Of a stretch of 64,000 nucleotides of DNA, positions 8,125-15,909 are shown one piece after another. The DNA is from Aquaspirillum sp. LM1 (GTDB lineage Bacteria > Pseudomonadota > Gammaproteobacteria > Burkholderiales > Aquaspirillaceae). Location: positions 3,033,001 through 3,097,000 of the forward strand of contig NZ_CP019509.1 of the NCBI RefSeq assembly GCF_002002905.1. Direction: 5' to 3'. Below the pieces are notes generated by a model. It ran no database searches. It saw only the letters and a program-made list of their open reading frames with translations, and was not told where the DNA came from. The first letter of the stretch is position 1, and each line of letters starts with the position of its first letter. The translations under genes and the position numbers were made by a program.

Positions 8125-9519
8125 ATGGCCGAAATCGTACTGTCGAAAAAAGCGCTGGCGGTCAATCCGCTTAAAGTCAGCCAGCCCCTGGGCGCGTCGC
8201 TGGTGTTTCTCGGGCTGAACAAAAGCCTGCCGCTGATGCATGGCTCACAAGGCTGTACGGCGTTTGGCAAAGTGTTTTTTGTGCGCCATTTCCGCGAGCC
8301 GATTCCGCTGCAGACCACGGCCATGGACCAGGTGTCCAGCATCATGGGCGCTGACGACAATGTGATCGAAGCGCTGCGCACGCTGTGCGACAAGCAGAAA
8401 CCCGAAATCATCGGCCTGGTGACCACCGGTCTGTCGGAAACCCAGGGCACCGACATCCACCGCTGCGTGCGCGAATTCCGCGCCGCCCATCCGGAGTTTG
8501 CCGACACCAGCGTGGTGGCGGTCAACACCCCGGATACGCTGGGCTGTCTGGAAACCGGCTATGCGCTGGCGATGGAAGCGCTGATCGACACGCTGGTGCC
8601 GGCCAGCCAGTGCGTGGGCCGTCGGCCCAGACAGGTGAATGTGCTGGCCGGCAGTCATCTCACCCCCGGCGATCTGGAAGCGCTGCGCGACTGGGTGGCG
8701 GCATTTGGCCTGCGTCCGGTGCTGGTGCCGGATATTGGCGACTCGCTGGATGGCCACCTGACCGAGGCGGAATATTCGCCGCTGACCATCGGTGGCACCC
8801 CGCGCAGCGAAATCCTCACGCTGGGCGAGTCGATTGCCACCCTGGTCATTGGCGAATCGCTGTATCGCGCTGCTGACCAACTGCAGGCGCGCACTGGCGT
8901 GCCGGTACATCGCTTTGACAGCCTGATGGGCCTGGCCGCCTGTGACCGCTTCACCCACACCCTGAGCCAACTGGCCGACAAGCCGGTGCCGGCCAGCCTG
9001 GAGCGCCAGCGCGCCCAACTGCAGGATGCCATGGTGGACAGCCACTTCATGCTGGGCATGGCCCGGATTGCCGTGGCCGCCGACCCTGACCTGCTGGTGA
9101 TGTTGTGTGATTTCCTGACCGGCATGGGCGCAGAAGTGCCTGCCGCCGTGTCGCCGGTCAAGACCGAAGGGCTGGCGCGGCTGCCGATTGCCAGCGTCAC
9201 CATCGGCGATCTGGAAGACCTGGAAAATCTGGCCCGACGCCAGCGGGTACAACTGGTGATGTCCAATTCGCACGCAGTGGGCACGGCGCAACGTCTGGGG
9301 GTGCCGCTATTGCGTGCCGGCTTCCCGCAATACGACTGGGTGGGCGGCTTCGCCCGCGCCTGGGTGGGCTACCGTGGATCACGGCAAGCCTTGTTCGATC
9401 TCGCCAACCTACTGTTGAGCCAGCACCATGACATTCAACCCTACCGATCCCGGTACTGGTCAGCCGAACGTGACGGCCACGCGGCCGTCGCGCTGGCTGA
9501 AGCTGGAATGGTCCACTGA
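8125..9519 (+). CDS. nifN: FeMo-cofactor scaffold protein NifN
   Basis: 464-residue beta-type subunit of the NifEN scaffold. ATG at 8125 follows GGGAGG; the frame is open further upstream but passes through the promoter. The fourth-cluster cysteine is in HGSQGC (residue 44), followed by TAFGKVFFVRHFREPIPLQTTAMDQ, related to the start of NifK. Compared with NifK there is no STTC motif, as expected for NifN (VTTGLSETQGTD instead). It leads a long operon running to 12232. Its separation from nifE means the 1:1 subunit balance depends on two separate NifA-controlled promoters. Confidence 0.96.
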   Translation: MAEIVLSKKALAVNPLKVSQPLGASLVFLGLNKSLPLMHGSQGCTAFGKVFFVRHFREPIPLQTTAMDQVSSIMGADDNVIEALRTLCDKQKPEIIGLVTTGLSETQGTDIHRCVREFRAAHPEFADTSVVAVNTPDTLGCLETGYALAMEALIDTLVPASQCVGRRPRQVNVLAGSHLTPGDLEALRDWVAAFGLRPVLVPDIGDSLDGHLTEAEYSPLTIGGTPRSEILTLGESIATLVIGESLYRAADQLQARTGVPVHRFDSLMGLAACDRFTHTLSQLADKPVPASLERQRAQLQDAMVDSHFMLGMARIAVAADPDLLVMLCDFLTGMGAEVPAAVSPVKTEGLARLPIASVTIGDLEDLENLARRQRVQLVMSNSHAVGTAQRLGVPLLRAGFPQYDWVGGFARAWVGYRGSRQALFDLANLLLSQHHDIQPYRSRYWSAERDGHAAVALAEAGMVH

Positions 9520-9535
9520 CCGGGAGACACACACC

Positions 9536-9964
9536 ATGTTGAAAATTGCTTTTGCCTCCGGCGACCGCGTTCGCGTCAACCAGCACTTTGGCGCGGCAGA
9601 GGGGTTTGTCCTGTATGAAGTCAGCCCGACCCGCACCAGCATGGTCGGGGTGGCCGAGTTTCCGCCCGAAGCCATGGACGGCAACGAAAACAAGCTGGGT
9701 GCCAAGGTGGCGTTTCTGGAAGGCTGCGCGGCGGTGTTTGTGCTGGCCATCGGCGCATCTGCCATCAAGCAACTGGTCGCGCAAGGCATCCGCCCGATCC
9801 GCATCACCGAAACCGACAAGATTGAAGACCTGCTCTACGACATTACCCAGGGCATGAAGCACGGCGGGGTGGCGTGGATCGACCAGGCCATGGCCGAACG
9901 CGCTCGCCCGGAACGCACGCCAGACCGCTTTGCCGCCATGCAGGAAGAAGGGTGGGAAGGATGA
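9536..9964 (+). CDS. nifX: FeMo-cofactor carrier protein NifX
   Basis: 142-residue NifX/NifB-C-terminal-fold protein that binds and passes on cofactor precursors between NifB, NifEN and dinitrogenase. The core FASGDRVRVNQHFGAAEGF contains the QHFG histidine motif shared with NifY here. The ATG at 9536 follows GGGAGA, and an in-frame upstream start would overlap nifN by 90 bases. Stop TGA overlaps the ATG of the next gene (ATGA), so the two are translationally coupled. Confidence 0.93.
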   Translation: MLKIAFASGDRVRVNQHFGAAEGFVLYEVSPTRTSMVGVAEFPPEAMDGNENKLGAKVAFLEGCAAVFVLAIGASAIKQLVAQGIRPIRITETDKIEDLLYDITQGMKHGGVAWIDQAMAERARPERTPDRFAAMQEEGWEG

Positions 9965-10446
9965 TTGAGCACCTTGGCATCGTCGAATCGATCGACAACG
10001 GCCAGACCACGGTCAGCGTGGCCACCGGTGGCTGCCGCAGCTGCCACAAGGAAAGCGAATGCGGCATCGGCCAGGTGGCCGGTGGCCGTCATGTGACCCA
10101 GCTCACCCTGCCTGCGCCGCCAGGGCTGCAGGTGGGGGAATCGGTGCGGGTGCGCATTGGCGAAGACAGCCTGCGCCATAGCGCGCTGTTTGGTTATTTG
10201 CTGCCGCCCGTGCTGTTGCTGCTCGGTGCCGGGCTGGGTCATGCCAGCTACGGCAGCGATGTGGCCACTGCCGTGGGCGCGCTGATGGGCTTTTTACTGG
10301 CGCTGGGGCTGGCGCGGCGATTGCCCGCGCGCCTGCCAGAGCTGCTGACCGGCCCGGCCCCGGCGGCCCCGATGACATTTTCCCCTGCGCACGATATTCC
10401 GGCCAAGGCTGCCGGGAACGCGCATGGCCAGCCGCACAACCCGTAA
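9961..10446 (+). CDS. RseC/MucC-family membrane protein in the nif operon
   Basis: 162-residue protein with the RseC layout. An N-terminal soluble part has a four-cysteine cluster within GGCRSCHKESECGIG (about residues 18-32). Two membrane helices follow (about 80-97 and 103-123) and then a short Pro/Ala-rich tail. RseC partners the Rsx/Rnf electron-transport complex in keeping SoxR reduced, and related proteins sit beside rnf genes in diazotrophs. Its ATG overlaps the nifX stop, tying it to nitrogen-fixation expression. A role in membrane electron delivery to ferredoxin or flavodoxin is an inference. No rnf genes are in the window. Confidence 0.82.
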   Translation: MIEHLGIVESIDNGQTTVSVATGGCRSCHKESECGIGQVAGGRHVTQLTLPAPPGLQVGESVRVRIGEDSLRHSALFGYLLPPVLLLLGAGLGHASYGSDVATAVGALMGFLLALGLARRLPARLPELLTGPAPAAPMTFSPAHDIPAKAAGNAHGQPHNP

Positions 10447-10482
10447 CCCGTGTTATCCCTGTCATTCCTACCGGAGACCCCC

Positions 10483-10953
10483 ATGACCACTGAAACCGTC
10501 GTTCAAGACAATGACCCGATCCTCGACACCGATTTCATCCGTGAAATGACCCGCCAGATGCGCGCGCTGGACACCTACGGCGTGTACAACGGCCAGGCCC
10601 CGGCCAAGATTCTGGACCCGTTTGTGCTGACCCGCGCCCGCCGCCAGGAAATTCCGCTGGTGGGCGACCCGGACGAAGAAACCATCGCCCGCGTCAAGGC
10701 CTTCTACAACGCCATTGCCGTGCTGATCGAAAAAGAATGCCGCCTGCTGGCCGTGCCGCTGGTGCACCTGACCCATGAAGGCTTTGGCCGTGCGCTGATT
10801 ACCGTGGGCAAGCTGGTGGTGATGGATCGCACCGTGCGCGACGTGCATCGCTTTGGCTTTGAAAGCCTGTCCAAGATGAAGGACGAAGCCGACAAGTATT
10901 TGTCGGTGGCGCTGGAGCGGATTGGCCAGTACCCGCAAGTGGCCGGTCTGTAA
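10483..10953 (+). CDS. NifX-associated nitrogen fixation protein (DUF269)
   Basis: 156-residue soluble protein of the family always found behind nifX. Typical stretches are DTDFIREMTRQMRALDTYGVYN, KILDPFVLTR, IPLVGDPDEE and the C-terminal ALERIGQYPQVA. ATG 10483 is chosen because the ribosome-site region CGGAGA lies just upstream and family members begin near here. The molecular role is not established. Conservation with nifX and the small DUF683 protein suggests a part in cofactor traffic. Confidence 0.92.
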   Translation: MTTETVVQDNDPILDTDFIREMTRQMRALDTYGVYNGQAPAKILDPFVLTRARRQEIPLVGDPDEETIARVKAFYNAIAVLIEKECRLLAVPLVHLTHEGFGRALITVGKLVVMDRTVRDVHRFGFESLSKMKDEADKYLSVALERIGQYPQVAGL

Positions 10954-10971
10954 GCGCAAGGAGGCGATGAA

Positions 10972-11181
10972 ATGACGGATGAAGAAATCCAGGCGCTTGA
11001 CAAGGAAGTGAAGAAACTCAAGCGCATCGCCTCCGAGTGGGCCTCCCAGCTGCACGATCTGGTAGAAGATCGGCTGCCGGCGGGCTACGAGGAAATCCCG
11101 GGCATTGCCCAATCCACTTACGACGCCTGTCAGACCTGGGCAGAAGCCACTGCCCGGCTGAAGGCGGCACAGAAAGGTTGA
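10972..11181 (+). CDS. DUF683 / CCE_0567-family small protein
   Basis: 69-residue, strongly helical protein, predicted to form a helical hairpin like other DUF683 members, some of which bind metal. The sequence EEIQALDKEVKKLKRIASEW is heptad-like, and the family's PAGYEEIPGIAQSTYDACQ segment is clear. AAGGAGG lies upstream of the ATG. It stands, as usual, directly after the DUF269 gene and before nif-specific ferredoxin III. Function unknown beyond association with nitrogen fixation. Confidence 0.92.
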   Translation: MTDEEIQALDKEVKKLKRIASEWASQLHDLVEDRLPAGYEEIPGIAQSTYDACQTWAEATARLKAAQKG

Positions 11182-11186
11182 TTTTC

Positions 11187-11465
11187 ATGCCGAATATTAC
11201 CGGCCTGACCCGTGGCGGTGCCGAATGGATTCCGCAGTTTGTCACTGAGCTGAACCAGGAAAAATGCATCGGCTGTGGTCGCTGCTACAAGGTCTGTCCG
11301 CGCAATGTGCTTGATCTGGTGGAGCGCGAGCTGGAAGACGATGACGAAGACGACGACAACATGATGGTGATGGCCATTGCCAATGCCAGCGACTGTATTG
11401 GCTGTGGTTCCTGTGGTCGCGTGTGTCCGAAGGACTGCTACACCTACGAAGCGGTAGCCGCCTGA
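11187..11465 (+). CDS. fdxB: Ferredoxin III, nif-specific (2[4Fe-4S])
   Basis: 92-residue ferredoxin with two complete CxxCxxCxxxCP motifs, CIGCGRCYKVCP and CIGCGSCGRVCP. They are separated by an acidic insert ELEDDDEDDDN characteristic of the nif-specific ferredoxin III family. ATG at 11187 is five bases after the DUF683 stop; the longer frame upstream overlaps that gene. Probable electron carrier for cofactor assembly or nitrogenase. Its stop overlaps the next ATG. Confidence 0.93.
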   Translation: MPNITGLTRGGAEWIPQFVTELNQEKCIGCGRCYKVCPRNVLDLVERELEDDDEDDDNMMVMAIANASDCIGCGSCGRVCPKDCYTYEAVAA

Positions 11466-11812
11466 TGACCGCATCCGTCCCAGATCCCGCCATCGGCGAG
11501 GCGGTTTGCGCTGCCCTGCGCGCGCGGGTGGCCAGCCTGGGTTTGTCCATCGGCGATGAGCCGGTCTGGGCGGATGCCGTTCTGGAACCCAAAACCGACC
11601 CCTACTCGCAGCAAACCAGTGTGGAAGCGTTCTGGCGTGGCCAGCATCGCTACGGCACGGTGGTGTTTTTTCCTGATGGCCGGGTATTTGCCGAATATCA
11701 GGTGTTGTTACCCCATCCGACCCTGCCGGATCGCTACGTTGAAGCGGTTCAAGCCTGGGGCTTCCCGGAAAAATTGCGCGGCGATGTGGTACTCGCTGAA
11801 TGGCTGAACTAG
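11465..11812 (+). CDS. Unknown nif-operon protein
   Basis: 115-residue soluble protein not recognised. The ATG overlaps the ferredoxin III stop (TGATG), so it is translated with it. It has a compact alpha/beta look, with an aromatic central part (YSQQTSVEAFWRGQHRYGTV and FFPDGRVFAEYQVLLPHP) and no cysteine cluster. Position in the nifN-nifX operon suggests a conserved accessory role. Confidence 0.75.
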   Translation: MTASVPDPAIGEAVCAALRARVASLGLSIGDEPVWADAVLEPKTDPYSQQTSVEAFWRGQHRYGTVVFFPDGRVFAEYQVLLPHPTLPDRYVEAVQAWGFPEKLRGDVVLAEWLN

Positions 11813-11815
11813 CTT

Positions 11816-12232
11816 ATGTCTGTCCAGGCCCGTCTGATCTTGCTGCACAAGCATCGCACCAGTGGCCGGGTGCGCTATCTCTGTTTACGCCCGGATGGGG
11901 TGACCATCCCGCCCTTGCCACTGTTGTCCGCGCTGCGTGACCCCGGTTATTCGCCCAAGCTGCATATTCATCCGGCAGCGGTGATTCGCGCCGCCGAGCT
12001 GACCCTGGGCCTGCCCGAAGGCGGCATTGAACTCGACGCCGAGTTTCATGCCTGGGTAGACACCCCGGAAGGGGATGTGCCGGTGCTGCTGGGCTTGCTG
12101 ACCGGAATCGACCCCCCATTTGACGCAATTGCCCGCTGCGAAGGCCGCTTGATTGCCCTGACCGACGCGCGTCTGTTTCGCGATATCGAGCGTGAGCTGT
12201 TGCGGCTGACCTACGAGCACGTGCTGGGCTGA
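11816..12232 (+). CDS. Unknown nif-operon protein
   Basis: 138-residue soluble protein not recognised, starting three bases after the previous stop. It contains LHIHPAAVIRAAELTLGLPEGGIELDAEF and ends with a helical RDIERELLRLTYEHVLG. No signal peptide, membrane helix or metal-binding motif is evident. It is the last gene before the iscA promoter region, completing the nifN operon. Close spacing of the two unknown genes suggests a working pair. Confidence 0.75.
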   Translation: MSVQARLILLHKHRTSGRVRYLCLRPDGVTIPPLPLLSALRDPGYSPKLHIHPAAVIRAAELTLGLPEGGIELDAEFHAWVDTPEGDVPVLLGLLTGIDPPFDAIARCEGRLIALTDARLFRDIERELLRLTYEHVLG

Positions 12233-12294
12233 GCCGGTGCGCCGGTATGCGTGTACACCCGGCCCCCATTCAGTCGCAGAGCCGACAGCAATAA

Positions 12295-12310
12295 TGTTTT
12301 CTTTACAACA
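12295..12310 (+). promoter_or_regulatory. NifA upstream activator site for iscA-nifU-nifS
   Basis: TGTTTTCTTTACAACA matches TGT-N10-ACA exactly and ends 61 bases before the -24 GG of the sigma-54 promoter at 12371. It is the third such pairing in the window. Confidence 0.8.
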
Positions 12311-12370
12311 ATTGCGACAGGAATACTGGCAAACCCCTTGATTGGCAATGCTTTGGCGCGCTGCACAAAA

Positions 12371-12386
12371 TGGCACGGCGTTTGCT
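12371..12386 (+). promoter_or_regulatory. Sigma-54 promoter of iscA-nifU-nifS
   Basis: TGGCACGGCGTTTGCT fits the sigma-54 consensus TGGCACG-N4-TTGCT without a mismatch. GG (12372-12373) and GC (12384-12385) are 10 apart. It lies 34 bases before the iscA ATG. Confidence 0.93.
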
Positions 12387-12419
12387 GGATAAGCCTCAGA
12401 GCCAACCAGGAGATTTGCC

Positions 12420-12743
12420 ATGATTACACTGACCCCCGCCGCCAAAAAGGCCATTGAGCGTTTCATTCGCGGTTCCACCACCCCGGTTGCCGGTTTGCGG
12501 CTGACGGTTTCCGGCGGCGGCTGTTCCGGTTTGCAATATGGCATGCGTCTGGAAGCCGAAAAGGCCGACGACGACTGGGAACTCAATATCGACGGCATCA
12601 CCATTCTGGTCGATCCGATCACGCATCCGATGATTGACAGCGTGAATGTGGATTTCATCGACACCCTGACCCACACCGGCTTCCGCTTCGACAACCCCAG
12701 CGCCACCGCGCAGTGTTCCTGCGGCCAGTCGTTTTCCGTCTAA
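12420..12743 (+). CDS. iscA: A-type Fe-S carrier (nif IscA)
   Basis: 107-residue A-type iron-sulfur carrier. The three ligand cysteines are in GGGCSGLQYGM (Cys about 35) and the C-terminal CSCG. ATG at 12420 is preceded by CAGGAGA. In nif clusters this paralogue sits immediately before nifU and nifS and helps pass clusters to nitrogenase proteins. It is the first gene of a sigma-54/NifA-controlled operon. Confidence 0.92.
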   Translation: MITLTPAAKKAIERFIRGSTTPVAGLRLTVSGGGCSGLQYGMRLEAEKADDDWELNIDGITILVDPITHPMIDSVNVDFIDTLTHTGFRFDNPSATAQCSCGQSFSV

Positions 12744-12762
12744 GCGGCACCCCCCCCGCCTG

Positions 12763-12801
12763 ATGCTGCGCAGGCCGCCCCAGTGGCCTGCCGCGCAGCA
12801 T
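12763..12801 (+). repeat. Hairpin between iscA and nifU
   Basis: ATGCTGCGC / GCGCAGCAT outer stem plus AGGCC / GGCCT inner stem with a three-base bulge and an 8-base loop, just before the nifU ribosome site. It may set the relative amounts of IscA and NifU/NifS; no T-run follows, so full termination is unlikely. Confidence 0.5.
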
Positions 12802-12830
12802 TCTGTTAGCCGTTCCAAGGAGATTTCATC

Positions 12831-13727
12831 ATGTGGGAATATTCAGACAAGGTTCGTGAACACTTTTTCAACCCGCGCAATGCCGGCCCGCTGGAAGAAG
12901 CCAACGGGATTGGCGATGTGGGCTCCATCCAGTGCGGTGACGCGCTGCGTCTGATGCTGAAAGTGAATCCGGAATCCGAAGTCATCGAAGACGCGCACTT
13001 TCAAACCTTTGGCTGCGGCTCGGCCATTGCTTCGTCGTCGGCGCTGACGGAAATGATCAAGGGCATGACGCTGGACGAGGCACTGAAAGTGTCTAACCAG
13101 GACATCGCCGACTTCCTCGACGGCCTGCCGCCAGAAAAAATGCACTGCTCGGTGATGGGGCGCGAAGCGCTGCAGGCCGCCGTGGCCAACTACCGTGGCG
13201 AAGAATGGTCGGACGACCACGAAGAAGGCGCGCTGATCTGCAAATGCTTTGCCATCGACGCCGTGATGATCGAAGACGTGGTGCGCGCCAACAATCTGAA
13301 CACCGTGGAAGAAGTGACCTTCTACACCAAGGCGGGCGGTGGCTGTGCCGCCTGTCACGAAGGCATTGAGGAAATTCTGGCCAAGGTCAAGGCCAGCAGT
13401 CCGGGCGCAGGCGAAGTGTCGCCGCCGCCGGCTTGTCCGGCTACCCCGGAAGCGCCCAAGCCGCCGGCCAAAAAACTCTCCATTGTCGAGAAGATCAAGA
13501 AAATCGAAGAAGTGCTGGAATCCGTCCGCCCGATGCTGCAGCGCGACCACGGCGACGTGGAGCTGGCCGACGTGCAGGGCAAGAAGATTTACGTCCACCT
13601 CAAGGGTGCCTGCTCCGGCTGCATGATGGAAGCGGCCACGCTGGGCGGCATCCAGCAAAAAATGATCGAAACCCTGGGTGAGCTGGTGCAGGTGCTGCCG
13701 TCGTCGCATATGCCGGCAGAAGCCTGA
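12831..13727 (+). CDS. nifU: Nitrogenase Fe-S scaffold NifU
   Basis: 298-residue modular scaffold that receives sulfur from NifS and builds clusters for nitrogenase. All three domains are present. The IscU-like N-terminus has Cys35, Cys62 and Cys106. The permanent [2Fe-2S] domain has Cys137, Cys139, Cys172 and Cys175 (CKC and CAAC). After a Pro/Ala linker (about 185-215), the Nfu-like C-terminus carries CSGC (261/264). These positions equal those of Azotobacter NifU at the N-terminus. AAGGAGA precedes the ATG. Followed by nifS. Confidence 0.97.
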   Translation: MWEYSDKVREHFFNPRNAGPLEEANGIGDVGSIQCGDALRLMLKVNPESEVIEDAHFQTFGCGSAIASSSALTEMIKGMTLDEALKVSNQDIADFLDGLPPEKMHCSVMGREALQAAVANYRGEEWSDDHEEGALICKCFAIDAVMIEDVVRANNLNTVEEVTFYTKAGGGCAACHEGIEEILAKVKASSPGAGEVSPPPACPATPEAPKPPAKKLSIVEKIKKIEEVLESVRPMLQRDHGDVELADVQGKKIYVHLKGACSGCMMEAATLGGIQQKMIETLGELVQVLPSSHMPAEA

Positions 13728-13813
13728 GTCTCCCCGTCATCCCCCCACACCCAGGCAGGGTGCGCCATCCTGCCTGAGTCGGTTTTAGCTTGAGATACTT
13801 TCTGGAGTCGACC

Positions 13814-15022
13814 ATGGAACCGATCTATCTGGACAACAATGCCACTACCCGGGTTGACCCCTCCGTGGTGGAAACCATGTTGCCGTTCTTTACCGAGCAC
13901 TTCGGCAATGCGTCGTCCATGCACGCATTTGGCAGCCAGGTGGGCAAGGCGCTGAAAAACGCTCGTGCCCAGGTGCAGGCGCTGCTGGGGGCCGAGCATG
14001 ACTCGGAAATCATCTTTACCTCGTGCGGCACCGAATCCGACTCCACCGCCATTCTGTCGGCGCTGAAAGCCCAGCCCGAGCGCAACACGGTGATCACCAC
14101 CATGGTGGAGCACCCGGCCATCCTCACCCTGTGTGAGTGGCTGGAAAAAGAAGGCTATATCGTCCACAAGCTGAAAGTGGACAAAAAAGGCCGGCTGGAT
14201 ATTGATGAGTACAAGTCGCTGCTGAATGACCGCGTGGCGATTGTGTCGGTGATGTGGGCCAACAACGAAACCGGCACGATTTTCCCGGTGGAAGAAATGG
14301 CCGAGCTGGCCGCCGCCAAGGGCATCATGTTTCACACCGACGCGGTGCAGGCTGTTGGCAAGATTCCCATCGACCTGAAAAACACCAAGGTCGACATGTT
14401 GTCGCTGTCCGGCCACAAGCTGCATGCGCCTAAGGGCATTGGCGTGCTCTACCTGCGCCGTGGCTGCCGTTTCCGCCCGCTGCTGCGCGGCGGCCATCAG
14501 GAACGCGGTCGGCGTGCCGGCACGGAAAACTCGGCGTCCATTGTGGGTCTGGGCCAGGCCTGCCAGCTGGCGCTGGAGCATATGGAAGCCGAAAACACCA
14601 CGGTGAAGGCACTGCGTGACAAGCTGGAGCAGGGCATTCTCAGCCAGGTTAGCCATTGCTTTGTCACCGGCGACCCGCGCAACCGCCTGCCCAACACCTG
14701 CAATATTGCTTTTGAATACATCGAAGGCGAAGCCATCCTGCTGCTGCTGAACAAGCTGGGCATCGCCTGCAGCTCCGGCTCGGCGTGCACCTCCGGTTCG
14801 CTGGAGCCCTCGCATGTGATGCGCGCCATGGGCATCCCCTACACCGCCGCCCACGGCACCATCCGTTTCTCGCTGTCACGCTACAACACCGAGGCAGAAG
14901 TGGACCGGGTGATTGCCGCCGTGCCGGGCATTATTGCCCAACTGCGCAAGCTGTCGCCGTACTGGGGCGAGCAAGGCCCGGCCAGCGCCAACGGGGGCAG
15001 TTTCACCCCGGCGTACGCCTGA
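13814..15022 (+). CDS. nifS: Cysteine desulfurase NifS
   Basis: 402-residue PLP enzyme that removes sulfur from L-cysteine and hands it to NifU. The PLP lysine is Lys202 in LSLSGHKLHAPKG, the substrate-attacking cysteine is Cys325 in SSGSACTSGS, and the conserved HTDAVQAVGK precedes it. Start ATG 13814 (MEPIYLDNNATT) is the family start; an in-frame upstream ATG at 13790 would only add eight residues. Length is normal. Two terminators follow. Confidence 0.97.
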   Translation: MEPIYLDNNATTRVDPSVVETMLPFFTEHFGNASSMHAFGSQVGKALKNARAQVQALLGAEHDSEIIFTSCGTESDSTAILSALKAQPERNTVITTMVEHPAILTLCEWLEKEGYIVHKLKVDKKGRLDIDEYKSLLNDRVAIVSVMWANNETGTIFPVEEMAELAAAKGIMFHTDAVQAVGKIPIDLKNTKVDMLSLSGHKLHAPKGIGVLYLRRGCRFRPLLRGGHQERGRRAGTENSASIVGLGQACQLALEHMEAENTTVKALRDKLEQGILSQVSHCFVTGDPRNRLPNTCNIAFEYIEGEAILLLLNKLGIACSSGSACTSGSLEPSHVMRAMGIPYTAAHGTIRFSLSRYNTEAEVDRVIAAVPGIIAQLRKLSPYWGEQGPASANGGSFTPAYA

Positions 15023-15027
15023 TTGAT

Positions 15028-15065
15028 GCCTGCCGGGTGCCCGTGCGCCCGGCAGGCAGGTTTTT
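15028..15065 (+). terminator. Terminator 1 after nifS
   Basis: Ten-base-pair perfect stem GCCTGCCGGG / CCCGGCAGGC with a 10-base loop, followed after AGG by five T residues. It begins six bases after the nifS stop. Confidence 0.85.
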
Positions 15066-15099
15066 CCCTCCGGCAATGCTGTGTGGTTGCCAAGATTGC

Positions 15100-15125
15100 C
15101 CCCGGCTCTGGCCGGGGATTTTTTT
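15100..15125 (+). terminator. Terminator 2 after nifS
   Basis: CCCCGGC / GCCGGGG stem with a TCTG loop and a following ATTTTTTT run. In tandem with the previous terminator it should isolate nifF from the nifS transcript. Confidence 0.9.
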
Positions 15126-15180
15126 GTGGGCGCGCGCCGCTGCACCGCACCGAGGGGCTGGATTGGCTGTATCCGTTTGA

Positions 15181-15750
<570 letters not shown>

Positions 15751-15798
15751 GTGATGTCATCCCGTGCGGCGCGGGCGCGGTGCGGGATCGACCTGAGG

Positions 15799-15828
15799 AA
15801 AATGCACTGTATGCATGTTGTGCATTTT
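15799..15828. terminator. Bidirectional terminator-like hairpin
   Basis: AAAATGCAC / GTGCATTTT, a 9-bp perfect stem with a 12-base loop, stands between convergent nifF and the leftward ATPase gene. The A-run on one side and T-run on the other allow termination in both directions. Confidence 0.6.
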
Positions 15829-15909
15829 GCAGCGCCATCGGCAATATCATGAGTGACCACCCTGGCCAAGCGGTAGCCATCTGTCAGTATGTACGGCAGA
15901 TGCCGTGAA

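Noticed and set aside
15140-15160. Sigma-54 promoter for nifF
   Set aside because: A GG-N10-GC pair exists, but the surrounding bases do not match TGGCAC or TTGC, so it was left out of the features.
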